Assembly (NCBI GenBank): GCA_021159125.1
Contig: JAGGSL010000091.1
Coordinates: 1-26,840 of the forward strand
Reading direction: 5' to 3'
DNA from: Thermoplasmata archaeon
Lineage (GTDB): Archaea; Thermoplasmatota; E2; UBA202; DSCA01
Length of the DNA stretch: 26,840 nucleotides
Below are positions 14,768 through 22,558 of this stretch, in pieces. The notes under the pieces were generated by a model. The model searched no databases. It worked only from the letters and a program-made list of their open reading frames with translations, and had not been told where the DNA came from. Position 1 is the first letter of the stretch. Every line of letters begins with the position of its first letter. A program made the position numbers and the translations under genes.

Positions 14768-16252
14768 ATGCAGGAGAGGATAGGGTTAATATACGGTGAT
14801 ACGACCTCCACCGCCTTCGCCTTTGCCTCGAACAGGCAGATAAACAGACTTGATTATGTTTATGTTGTCCATGAGGGAAGAAAGGTGCTGGCACAGGTAA
14901 GGGAGGTAAGACGAATATCCAAACTCTCCTTTGAAAAAGTTTTTCTTGAGGAAATAAGGGAGGAGGACGAAAAAATTTCCGCGACGGCAGATGTTATCGG
15001 TTATAGCGGAAGAAACGGGCTGTGCGTTCCGCGAACCCCTTTCAGGCAGGGAGATTACGTCTATAAGGCAGATGAGGAAATTGTTAGAGAAGTCCTCGGA
15101 CTTGGGAAAAAAGGGGCTTATATAGGGCTGCTCAAGGACATGGATATAAAGGTATATCTGGATATAAATACGCTTCTCCAGAAGCATGTTTCTGTGCTGG
15201 CAAAAAGCGGGAGCGGCAAGAGTTACGCAATGGGTGTTATAGTCGAGGAGCTTATAGACCATGGCGTGCCTGTGGTGATAATAGATCCGCATGGCGAATA
15301 TCCATCGATGATACACCCCAATCTTGACAAAAAAGAAATAGAGATGATGAAGCGGTTTGATGTGAAGCCAAAGGGTTACGGGGGCAACATTGTGCAGTAT
15401 TCTCCGGGCAATGAATCAAATCCCGACTCCATACCGCTCTATCTTGACGAGATAAATCTTGAGCTCAACGATTTGATGGATGTTATGTCGTCCAAAATAA
15501 CGGGTGTGCAGAAAGGCATCCTTTACCAAGCAATAAAAGAGGTAAAGGAAAGAAAGAGAATATACCTGCTCGAGGATATAATTGAGGAATTGAAAAGGGC
15601 TAAAAGCAGTGCAAAATGGAATCTCATCCCCCAGCTTGAGGAATTGAATGACATGAAATTATTTTCCGCTGATGCAACACCCATAGATGAGCTTGTTCAG
15701 AAGGGCAAATGCTCGATAATAAATTTCAGAGGAATACCCCCCCACATACAGGACGTGGTTGTTTCCCACCTCCTGACAAAATTGTTCGAGGAAAGGAAGA
15801 GGAACAGCATTCCGCCTTTTATGGTTGTCATAGAGGAGTCACATCGTTACTGTCCTGAGAGAGGGCAGGGAGGGGCCATTTCTTCCGAAATAATAAGGAC
15901 CATAGCATCAGAGGGAAGAAAATTCGGCATGGGGCTTGCAATAGTGAGCCAGCGCCCCGCCCGCGTTGAAAAAAATGTGGTTTCGCAGTGCAACACCCAG
16001 ATAATTCTCAAGACCACAAATCCCAACGATGTGAGAGCAATAGTTGCTTCCGTTGAAGGACTGACACAGGGTGCTGCCGATGAGATACAGCGCCTGCCCA
16101 TAGGGATGGCTATTTTGAGTGGGCTTCCGATCAATGCACCGCTGTTTGTTGAGGTAAGGGTGAGGAAGTCGAGCCACGGCGGAAGAGCGGCAAAGGTCGT
16201 GGAAGACGAAAGGAAAGCAAACAGATTTTCCTTTAGATTTGGAAGGCAATAA
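14768..16252 (+). CDS. herA: HerA-type DNA translocase/ATPase
   Basis: A 494-residue member of the HerA/FtsK superfamily. Residues 1-100 form an N-terminal beta-barrel (HAS-barrel-like: GLIYGDTTSTAFAF, VYVVHEGRKVLAQV). Walker A is AKSGSGKSYA (K151), followed by VVIIDPHGEYPS, and Walker B is FMVVIEESHRY (about 351-361). SEGRKFGMGLAIVSQRPARV and QCNTQIILKTTNPNDVRAI are the conserved sensor and arginine-containing stretches of the family. Archaeal HerA forms hexamers that pump DNA and usually works with NurA nuclease and Mre11-Rad50 in end resection. None of those partners is adjacent here, so it could also be a HerA paralogue with another role. Confidence 0.85.
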   Translation: MQERIGLIYGDTTSTAFAFASNRQINRLDYVYVVHEGRKVLAQVREVRRISKLSFEKVFLEEIREEDEKISATADVIGYSGRNGLCVPRTPFRQGDYVYKADEEIVREVLGLGKKGAYIGLLKDMDIKVYLDINTLLQKHVSVLAKSGSGKSYAMGVIVEELIDHGVPVVIIDPHGEYPSMIHPNLDKKEIEMMKRFDVKPKGYGGNIVQYSPGNESNPDSIPLYLDEINLELNDLMDVMSSKITGVQKGILYQAIKEVKERKRIYLLEDIIEELKRAKSSAKWNLIPQLEELNDMKLFSADATPIDELVQKGKCSIINFRGIPPHIQDVVVSHLLTKLFEERKRNSIPPFMVVIEESHRYCPERGQGGAISSEIIRTIASEGRKFGMGLAIVSQRPARVEKNVVSQCNTQIILKTTNPNDVRAIVASVEGLTQGAADEIQRLPIGMAILSGLPINAPLFVEVRVRKSSHGGRAAKVVEDERKANRFSFRFGRQ

Positions 16253-16255
16253 AGA

Positions 16256-16265
16256 TTTAAAAAAT
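16256..16265 (+). promoter_or_regulatory. TATA element for queH
   Basis: TTTAAAAAAT is centred about 22 bases before ATG 16282, starting four bases after the herA stop. There is no Shine-Dalgarno, so this fits a leaderless transcript. Confidence 0.45.
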
Positions 16266-16281
16266 AGAAAGATACAGTGGC

Positions 16282-16824
16282 ATGAAGTTGCTTGTCCACA
16301 TATGCTGTGCCCCCTGCTTTGCATACCCTTACGAAAGGCTTGTTGAGGAAGGGCATGATGTCGTCGGATTCTGGTATAACCCGAATGTCCACCCATATAT
16401 GGAATATAAGGCGAGGGAGGAATCACTGAAAAAATTTGCTGAAATAGAAGGGGTGGAGGTAATTTACAATGACTATGATTTCATTGATTATCTCAAAATG
16501 CAGTTGCAGGTCACAGAACGCCCCGAAAGATGCGAGAGGTGCTACGCTTATCGTCTTGAAAAGACGGCAAAATATGCAAAACAAAACGGCTTTGATGCAT
16601 TTACGACAACCCTGCTCGTTTCCCATCACCAGTACCACGAGGCGATAAAAAAAGTGGGCAATGAAATAGGGGAAAAGTATGACATACCTTTCTATTATGA
16701 AGATTTCAGGGAGGGATTGCATAGAGGGAATGCGATTGCAAAAGCTTATGGGCTGTACCGGCAGAAATACTGCGGCTGTCTGATAAGCGAGTGGGAACGT
16801 TTCGGTGGAAAAAATCAGAAGTAA
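16282..16824 (+). CDS. queH: Epoxyqueuosine reductase QueH (DUF208)
   Basis: The 180-residue protein carries the QueH/DUF208 cysteine set: HICCAPC at the N-terminus (C8, C9, C12), RCERCYAYR (C84, C87) and QKYCGC near the end (C164, C166). FWYNPNVHPYMEYKAR and TTTLLVSHHQYHEAI are further family stretches. QueH reduces epoxyqueuosine to queuosine in bacteria, using an iron-sulfur cluster plus a second metal site. Archaea normally make archaeosine at position 15 and do not need this step, so the substrate in this organism is uncertain. Length is normal and all visible metal ligands are intact. Confidence 0.9.
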   Translation: MKLLVHICCAPCFAYPYERLVEEGHDVVGFWYNPNVHPYMEYKAREESLKKFAEIEGVEVIYNDYDFIDYLKMQLQVTERPERCERCYAYRLEKTAKYAKQNGFDAFTTTLLVSHHQYHEAIKKVGNEIGEKYDIPFYYEDFREGLHRGNAIAKAYGLYRQKYCGCLISEWERFGGKNQK

Positions 16825-16861
16825 GAAACGAGAGAATTTTTACCCAGATAAGAACTGACGG

Positions 16862-16987
16862 TTAAAATATAAGGCAGCCAGATATGCAGGCACAATACTT
16901 TTCCTTCGCAAACTGCTGCCCGACAGGATTTTCTTCCGGCTCATCCGGCAAACTTTCAAACATAAAGTTTAATATTTGCTGTTCCAT
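16862..16987 (-). CDS. Candidate 41-residue small protein in the queH-paaK gap
   Basis: On the minus strand an ATG at 16987 opens a 41-codon frame with protein-like composition: hydrophobic start MEQQILNFMF, an acidic Asp/Glu/Pro segment, then KYCACISGC with three cysteines. The same 125 bases also hold a plus-strand frame (16884-17000, 38 residues) that ends as ATGA on the PaaK-like start. Neither has a strong ribosome-binding site. I recognise no family; it could be a remnant or chance. Confidence 0.25.
   Translation of the reverse strand: MEQQILNFMFESLPDEPEENPVGQQFAKEKYCACISGCLIF
16968..16975 (+). promoter_or_regulatory. Candidate TATA element for the PaaK-like gene
   Basis: TTTAATAT is about 25 bases before ATG 16997, consistent with leaderless initiation. 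A second TATA-like run, TTAAAATATAA, lies farther upstream at 16862-16872 and could give a roughly 100-nt leader. Confidence 0.35.
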
Positions 16988-16996
16988 TCAGCGGAC

Positions 16997-18397
16997 ATGA
17001 ATCCCCTTCTTAATCCGGTGTTTGCGGCAAGACTCATAAAGAGATATCTCACTGATGTGGACAGGGCATGGAAAAAAGATGCAGATGAAATCAGGAGATA
17101 CCAGGATAAAGCTTTGAGAAGAACAATCAGATATGCTTATAAAGTTCCACTTTACCGTAAAAAGTATAAGGGGGCAGGAATTCATCCTGACGATATCAAA
17201 GGAATGAAGGATCTGCATAAGCTGCCTTTGATAACAAAGAAAGATTTGATAGAAGGTTTTCCGGATGATATAATCCCGGTAGGATATGACAAGAGCAATG
17301 CATATGTTGTCAGCACGTCGGGCTCTTCAGGCAGGCCCATGTCCATGTACAAGGATGTGGAATACATAATGATAGAGGCGCTTGCCGGCGTTCGCCTTCT
17401 AAAGGCATATGGCATGAACTGGAGAAAGACAAAGATAACAAATATCGGTGACTTCTCCATTCCATCAACAACAGACGAGGAATGCCTCAAAAAAGGACTT
17501 ATGGGCAATCTTTCCCCGTTCTTTTCATTTGAAAATTATCAGAATCTTTATACCGGAGAGGATGTGAAAACATTAATGGATAAGATGGATAAATTCGAAC
17601 CTGAGCTTTTGATTGCATACACGAGCGTCCTCGTCGGGCTTGCATCCCTGAAAATGAAGGGGCTCGGGAAAAAAGTGAATCCAAAATACATAATTTCGAG
17701 CGGTGAAGTACTGGACGATTATTCAAGAAAATACATAGAAGAGGCTTTTGGTGCCCGCGTGCTTAATCTTTATGCAACGACAGAGGGCGGTTCCATTGCC
17801 TTTGAATGTTTGAAGGGGAATTTTCACATCAACAATGATTTTACCCATGTAGAAATTCTTGATAAAAACGGTGAGGCGGTGCCGGAGGGCGAATTTGGAA
17901 GCATTGTCATAACACGTCTTTATCCAGGCGGCACTCCGATAATAAGATACACAGGGCTAAATGATATCGCTTCTCTCAAAAGCGGTTACTGCGATTGCGG
18001 TATGCATACCCCTTTGCTTAAAACCCTCGAGGGGAGAAAAAAGGATGCCATCATTTTTCCAGATGGAAGGATATTTCCGCCTGCTACAATACCCATGCCT
18101 CTTGCAGAGGCTGCCAGTAAGTTCGGTACGCTCCAGATAAAAAGATTCCAGCTCGTGCAAAAGGATATAGACAACATAGAGATACTTATCGAGATAGATG
18201 AGGAGCAGCGCAACAAAGGTGTTAGCGTGGATAAGCTTTTTGAGGAAATCCGCAAAAATTATGAGAAACTTGCAGGAAGCGATGTTAAGATAGAGGTAAA
18301 GGAGGTAAAGAAGGTGGAGATGCCAGATGGGTACATCTCGCCCCCCCTCATTATTTCTCATCTGGACAGGAAAAGGGTTGACGAGGCATTGCTTTAA
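16997..18397 (+). CDS. PaaK-like acyl-CoA ligase / adenylate-forming enzyme
   Basis: A 466-residue member of the phenylacetate-CoA ligase/CapK branch of the AMP-binding superfamily. The phosphate-binding loop is STSGSSGRPMSMYK (about 105-118); LYATTEGGSIAFEC is the adenylate motif, GGTPIIRYTGLNDI follows, and CDCGMHTPLLKTLEGRKKD is the Cys-containing hinge region typical of this branch. ATG 16997 (MNPLLNPVF) is preferred over an upstream TTG at 16976. The family activates aryl or acyl acids with ATP, usually to CoA thioesters; F390 synthetase of methanogens also belongs here. The substrate cannot be told. It is not embedded in an aromatic-degradation cluster. Confidence 0.85.
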   Translation: MNPLLNPVFAARLIKRYLTDVDRAWKKDADEIRRYQDKALRRTIRYAYKVPLYRKKYKGAGIHPDDIKGMKDLHKLPLITKKDLIEGFPDDIIPVGYDKSNAYVVSTSGSSGRPMSMYKDVEYIMIEALAGVRLLKAYGMNWRKTKITNIGDFSIPSTTDEECLKKGLMGNLSPFFSFENYQNLYTGEDVKTLMDKMDKFEPELLIAYTSVLVGLASLKMKGLGKKVNPKYIISSGEVLDDYSRKYIEEAFGARVLNLYATTEGGSIAFECLKGNFHINNDFTHVEILDKNGEAVPEGEFGSIVITRLYPGGTPIIRYTGLNDIASLKSGYCDCGMHTPLLKTLEGRKKDAIIFPDGRIFPPATIPMPLAEAASKFGTLQIKRFQLVQKDIDNIEILIEIDEEQRNKGVSVDKLFEEIRKNYEKLAGSDVKIEVKEVKKVEMPDGYISPPLIISHLDRKRVDEALL

Positions 18398-18433
18398 AAG
18401 AAATAACTAAATCCCCTGCCCCATTTAATTCTG

Positions 18434-19585
18434 ATGGATTACAGTAAAACAATTGATGGAAACAAAGTTATATTCGTGATAAATGGCACGATAGAGGTCA
18501 AAATTCCAAAGAAAATTTATGACAGATATTCCGGCAGATATGATGATGAAGAAATAATATCTTCATGCACCAAAAAGGAGTTGTACAATGCTGTTACAGG
18601 AAGAAGACTTTATTATATCTCTGAGGAAAGTGACATTCCCCTTATCGGGCACACCGCATTCGGTATAATAGACAGAGGTACCAATCTGCTGCAGGTTCGT
18701 CCCTCCTCTGGCTGCAATCTCAACTGTATTTTTTGCTCTGTTGATGAGGGAAAGAGCAGAACAAAGGTAACTGATTACATGGTTGATGTTGATTACCTGG
18801 CAAAAAAATTTGAGGAAATTGCTGATTTTAAGCGCAGGAATTGTATCGCACCAATAGAAGCACACATAGATGGGCAGGGGGAGCCTTTCCTCTATCCTTA
18901 TATCGAAAAACTGATAAAAAAATTGCATGAAATGGCAGATATTGTCTCCATTCAGACAAATGGGATTTTGCTCACAGAGGATTTGATAAAAAGAATTGAT
19001 GGATATGTTGACCGTATAAACCTCTCGATGCACAGCATGGATGAGTACACCGCAAGAAGGCTGGCAGGCATTAAATCATATGATTTATCCCATGTCATAG
19101 AAATGGCCGAGGTAATTGCCGGCAGCAGCATAGATTTGCTTATCGCTCCGGTGTGGGTCCCCGGCTATAATGATGAGGACATGAAAAAAATAATAGAATT
19201 CGGAGAAAGAATAGGAGCAGGGAAGAAATGGAAGGCGTTTGGCATACAGAAATATGAGAAATATAAGTTTGGGAGAAAGCCAAAAAGTGCCAAAATGATG
19301 AATTTCAAGACTTTCTACAGAAAATTGGATGAGATAGGCGAAGGACTGAAGCTTTATCCTGAGGATTTTGGAATTGTTAAATGCGCTTCGCTCCCAAAAA
19401 AATTCAGGGTCGGGGAGCGGGTTAGATTAAAAATAGAAATGCACGGGAGGGTGAGAAATGAAATGATAGCAGTGGCAAGAGGCAGAGTCGTTCAGATTAT
19501 AAACACCCACAAAAAAGTGGGGGATACAGTAAATGCTAGAATAACAAGGAATAAGCACAACATTTATGTCGCAAGAGAGGAGTAA
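18434..19585 (+). CDS. Radical SAM protein with TRAM-like C-terminal domain
   Basis: The 383-residue protein has the radical SAM cluster motif C-x3-C-x2-C in GCNLNCIFC (C94, C98, C101), preceded by an N-terminal domain of about 85 residues. DGQGEPFLYPYIEKLI and IVSIQTNGILLTEDLI follow the barrel pattern. The last 60 residues (VGERVRLKIEMHGRVRNEMIAVARGRVVQI) look like a TRAM beta-barrel, an RNA-binding module seen in tRNA methylthiotransferases. This resembles the archaeal Fe-S oxidoreductase group COG2100, whose reaction is unknown as far as I know. The TRAM-like part suggests an RNA substrate. Its stop is one base from that of the convergent sulfur-enzyme-like gene. Confidence 0.85.
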   Translation: MDYSKTIDGNKVIFVINGTIEVKIPKKIYDRYSGRYDDEEIISSCTKKELYNAVTGRRLYYISEESDIPLIGHTAFGIIDRGTNLLQVRPSSGCNLNCIFCSVDEGKSRTKVTDYMVDVDYLAKKFEEIADFKRRNCIAPIEAHIDGQGEPFLYPYIEKLIKKLHEMADIVSIQTNGILLTEDLIKRIDGYVDRINLSMHSMDEYTARRLAGIKSYDLSHVIEMAEVIAGSSIDLLIAPVWVPGYNDEDMKKIIEFGERIGAGKKWKAFGIQKYEKYKFGRKPKSAKMMNFKTFYRKLDEIGEGLKLYPEDFGIVKCASLPKKFRVGERVRLKIEMHGRVRNEMIAVARGRVVQIINTHKKVGDTVNARITRNKHNIYVAREE

Positions 19586-19586
19586 A

Positions 19587-21323
19587 TCACCTGAATACAA
19601 TCACAGGGCACTCCTCCATGCACTTCAGGCAGTGCATACATTCATTCCCTATGTATGCTTTCCCATCAATTATAGAGATGGCATCTTGGGGGCACTTCGC
19701 CATGCATACTCCGCAACCAACACAGTTTATGGCTTTGTAAACAACATCTTTAACAAGAGATTCTTTTTCACTGGCTTTTATTCCCTTACCCAGATGAATT
19801 CTTATTCCGTCAACTTCATATTCTCTTTCATCAACTTTTTTCACATCTCCAATTATTTTCAGAAAGTTCTCTATCCTCTCCTCATTTCCTTCAATTTTAT
19901 ATTCCCTTTTTTCAGTAACTTCATACCTCTCTTTTTCCCACTTTGGAGGATGCCTCCATCTCCACAACCCCCTGTATATCCATTCTTCCGGAAGGTTATG
20001 CCTGTAAGCAAATTTCTTCAGCTTGTTCTCAAATTTCCCCCAGTCCTTATGGCGTTTAAATTCAAATTCGGCCATGTCGCTTGCAGGGCACAGCCAGCAT
20101 CCTATGCGCGAAAATCCATGTTCATATAATTCATTCCATTTTATTCCGTATTCCTTTGATTTTATGAATATGTATAGCCATATGTGAAGGGCTGTCCAGT
20201 TCTGAACAGGCGATGCGCCCAGCTGCCCTGAAACCCATGGATTTTTCCATATGCTTCCCTTTTTTGCCCGCTGCTCTGATTCATATCTTCTCTGTCCTAT
20301 GAATGAGAGGACGCCATCTGGAAAATTTTTCTTTATCAGTCTTGTTGTGGGACCGAGTTTGCACGTCTTGCAGCACCATCTATAATCTTTTGCCGATGGA
20401 CCGAAAAAATCGATGGCTTTCCAGAATATGTCTCCCGCACTTTCCTCTATTAACTCAAGGTTTAGTTTTCTGGCGACTTCGTGCACATAATTGACAGTTT
20501 CCTCAAACTCAAGACCAGTATTTATGAAAAATATAGGCAGTCTATATCCTGCATCCAGCACAAGGAACAGGGTTGCCAGACTGTCTTTCCCGCCGCTGAA
20601 GGAAACGGCCGCCGGCAAATCATTATTCTCAATTGTATTCCGAATGAAATTCACTGACTTGCTGACTTTTTTTGATATTATCCCCCTATTGGCCTCTATT
20701 ACATCCTCCCATGTTCTGTTCCCTATTTCCTCCTCTTTTTCAATTCCCTTCCATCTTATTTTCACGGCCATTCCGTGTTTGCTCTCCACCATCTCCTCAC
20801 TGCCCATGTACGCTTTTCCCACGGCTATGACTTCTTTTTCAGGCGAAAGCACTATGACCTCATCTCCCCTCTTTATCTCAGGGCTTGCATCGATAACCCC
20901 TGGAGCAAGGAGGCTCGAGCCGTTCAATATGGGCGAAACTGCGCCTTTATCCGCAACCACAAATCCTTTTGCAGGTTTTATCATGGCGGCAAACCACACC
21001 CTTGGAATAAATCGGAATTTTTTTTCCTCCACGTCATACTGCAAAGCGCCTGCAACCTTTCCGTTGAAAATTACTTCATCCATTTTGTCAATTGAAGGCA
21101 CGTCATTCAGAAGCACAACTTCTGGAAGGACAGCATCCCCGAACTGCTCTTCTATAACTTTCCTGCACAGTTCTATATCAAAAGAGAAAGCAGGTCTCAC
21201 ATCTCCGGGGGGCGTAAGCTTCACTTCTTCGGTTTCGCCGCCGCATATCCCGCATGTTTTGCCAAGTACGGGCAAATTGCATTTATGGCACCATCTCAAC
21301 TCTATTTTCCCTAAGTAAATCAC
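19587..21323 (-). CDS. Zn-ribbon/PUA/PAPS-reductase-like/ferredoxin fusion
   Basis: From GTG 21323 the protein has 578 residues. Domains in order: a zinc ribbon (C12-x2-C15, C24-x2-C27); a PUA-like RNA-binding domain (about 121-179, KGAVSPILNGSSLLAPGVID, GDEVIVL); an ATP-pyrophosphatase of the PAPS reductase family with SGGKDS (243-248), a WCCKTCK motif and GCWLCP; and a C-terminal two-[4Fe-4S] ferredoxin (CVGCGVCMAKCP, CMHCLKCMEECP). Annotation as PAPS reductase is common for such archaeal proteins, but the PUA domain argues for an RNA thiolation or related role. A TATA element 20-26 bases upstream supports the GTG; an ATG at 21344 would add seven residues. Confidence 0.85.
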   Translation of the reverse strand: MIYLGKIELRWCHKCNLPVLGKTCGICGGETEEVKLTPPGDVRPAFSFDIELCRKVIEEQFGDAVLPEVVLLNDVPSIDKMDEVIFNGKVAGALQYDVEEKKFRFIPRVWFAAMIKPAKGFVVADKGAVSPILNGSSLLAPGVIDASPEIKRGDEVIVLSPEKEVIAVGKAYMGSEEMVESKHGMAVKIRWKGIEKEEEIGNRTWEDVIEANRGIISKKVSKSVNFIRNTIENNDLPAAVSFSGGKDSLATLFLVLDAGYRLPIFFINTGLEFEETVNYVHEVARKLNLELIEESAGDIFWKAIDFFGPSAKDYRWCCKTCKLGPTTRLIKKNFPDGVLSFIGQRRYESEQRAKKGSIWKNPWVSGQLGASPVQNWTALHIWLYIFIKSKEYGIKWNELYEHGFSRIGCWLCPASDMAEFEFKRHKDWGKFENKLKKFAYRHNLPEEWIYRGLWRWRHPPKWEKERYEVTEKREYKIEGNEERIENFLKIIGDVKKVDEREYEVDGIRIHLGKGIKASEKESLVKDVVYKAINCVGCGVCMAKCPQDAISIIDGKAYIGNECMHCLKCMEECPVIVFR

Positions 21324-21342
21324 AGATGCACATACATTGTGC

Positions 21343-21349
21343 ATTTAAA
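21343..21349 (-). promoter_or_regulatory. TATA element for the PUA/PAPS-reductase-like gene
   Basis: On the minus strand TTTAAAT lies 20-26 bases ahead of the GTG at 21323. That spacing places transcription initiation on or next to the GTG and favours it over the ATG at 21344, which lies within the element. Confidence 0.45.
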
Positions 21350-21356
21350 GATTTGT

Positions 21357-21887
21357 TTATGTATGGGACACATCATAAAAACTGGGCGGGGAATCCCAGG
21401 ATATATCGCCCCTATGTATACCCTCATTTGCATCATAAACCATGGTTGTTGTGATTCCGCCCTGCCCCTTTATTTTAAGCAGGTCGTCTTCAAAAACCAG
21501 CACCTCAATATCATAGCTTCCGTTTCCTATCTGCATGTTAAGCTCGACTTCTGAGGTTTTGTCTTTCTCGAGTTTGCCCACATTTATCTCTTTTTTATCT
21601 ATGGCTATGCCCTTCCATCTTTCCATGATGTAAGTCACAATTTTTATATCGCCTGACTTTGCACCCACATTTGTTAGGTAAAGCGTGGCAGAAACATTTA
21701 TTTTATCATCGCTCTCGCCATTTTTGACCAGATACATTGCATCAACACTCAGATGGTTTTTATTTTTCGCATTGTGAAGGTAAACGTATGACGATAAAAC
21801 CCCTGCAGCAATTATGATGATGATAACAGCAATGACGGTAACATATTTTATATTTCCATACTTTTTATACCTCCCTGGATGCTTCAT
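21357..21887 (-). CDS. Membrane-anchored beta-sandwich protein, function unknown
   Basis: The 176-residue protein has a basic N-terminus (KHPGRYKKYG), one strong membrane helix (about 15-36, VIAVIIIIIAAGVL), then an outside domain with alternating beta pattern: VSATLYLTNVGAKSGDIKIVTYI, VGKLEKDKTSEVELNMQI, YDIEVLVFEDD. TNVG followed later by G-x-L-x-x-x-x-T-x-E-V recalls CARDB/NEW3-type Ig-like domains of archaeal surface proteins. The fold is inferred from pattern. It follows the 209-residue gene by nine bases, so the two are probably cotranscribed. Confidence 0.7.
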   Translation of the reverse strand: MKHPGRYKKYGNIKYVTVIAVIIIIIAAGVLSSYVYLHNAKNKNHLSVDAMYLVKNGESDDKINVSATLYLTNVGAKSGDIKIVTYIMERWKGIAIDKKEINVGKLEKDKTSEVELNMQIGNGSYDIEVLVFEDDLLKIKGQGGITTTMVYDANEGIHRGDISWDSPPSFYDVSHT

Positions 21888-21896
21888 AAATAAAAA

Positions 21897-22526
21897 TTAG
21901 GTGGGTGTATTTATATCCTCTGATTTGACTTCCATGTGCTCCTTCACGTAATTCAGAAATCTGTTAAATAACTCTTCCTTTATTTTTCCGTCAATTTTTA
22001 TATCGATAGAATGCTCCTTCCTCGGATGAATTCTTTTTATAAACACGTGGGCAATGCATTTTTCCCTTCCGGGTTTTGTTGCCTTTAATTCGATGTTTTT
22101 TCCTTCTTTTGTTTTGTTTGCCATGCCCACCATGAGTTCAATGCTTCTCTTTATATCATGTTTCTTTTCAGGATGCTCGTAAAGCGTATTTCCATCCATG
22201 GTTATTTTCATCATGTTGGAGAATTTTGCCTTTGCAAGAGCTCTTGCCATAAGCTCTGCCGCAGGAATAATCTCAAAATTTTCCTTCACGTCATCATAAC
22301 CTGCAATTTCTTTAATTTTTTTGAGAAGAAAATTTGATGCACCAATTTCTTTTTTCTCCACATCCAGGTCAAGAGAAATTTCAATATTTTTCAGGTATTT
22401 TTCGCTCTTCTCAGCATGAAACTTTTTGATTTTATGCGGAGGATTTGACGCATTTATCCAGTCCATTACTTCTGATGGAGAATAAACCCATGGCGGCTCA
22501 TTAAAGCCCGAACGATACTTCCCCAT
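21897..22526 (-). CDS. Conserved-looking protein of unknown function
   Basis: I do not recognise this 209-residue protein. It opens GKYRSGFNEPPWVYSPSEVMDWI and is hydrophilic with no signal or membrane segment. Helical stretches lie around 65-120 (SNFLLKKIKEIAGYDDV, AAELMARALAKAKFSNMM). The second half alternates charged strands (KNIELKATKP, IAHVFIKRIHPRKEHSIDIKIDG) and ends in a helix and an acidic tail. A TATA-like AT run at 22543-22554 is about 23 bases upstream, so it may have its own leaderless transcript. It sits between an HD phosphohydrolase and a membrane-anchored protein on the same strand. Confidence 0.7.
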   Translation of the reverse strand: MGKYRSGFNEPPWVYSPSEVMDWINASNPPHKIKKFHAEKSEKYLKNIEISLDLDVEKKEIGASNFLLKKIKEIAGYDDVKENFEIIPAAELMARALAKAKFSNMMKITMDGNTLYEHPEKKHDIKRSIELMVGMANKTKEGKNIELKATKPGREKCIAHVFIKRIHPRKEHSIDIKIDGKIKEELFNRFLNYVKEHMEVKSEDINTPT

Positions 22527-22542
22527 GTTTTTAAAGGCGCTG

Positions 22543-22554
22543 CCTTATTAATTT
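22543..22554 (-). promoter_or_regulatory. Candidate TATA element for the 209-residue protein gene
   Basis: The minus-strand AAAAATTAATAA run is centred about 23 bases before ATG 22526. It overlaps the 3' boundary of the HD-protein gene by only a few bases of spacing. Confidence 0.35.
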
Positions 22555-22558
22555 TTTA

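Noticed and set aside
20491..21318. Long plus-strand open frame (275 codons) opposite the PUA/PAPS-reductase-like gene
   Set aside because: The minus strand encodes clear zinc-ribbon, PUA-like and PP-loop motifs over the same bases. The plus frame is Ser/Thr/Phe-rich and featureless.
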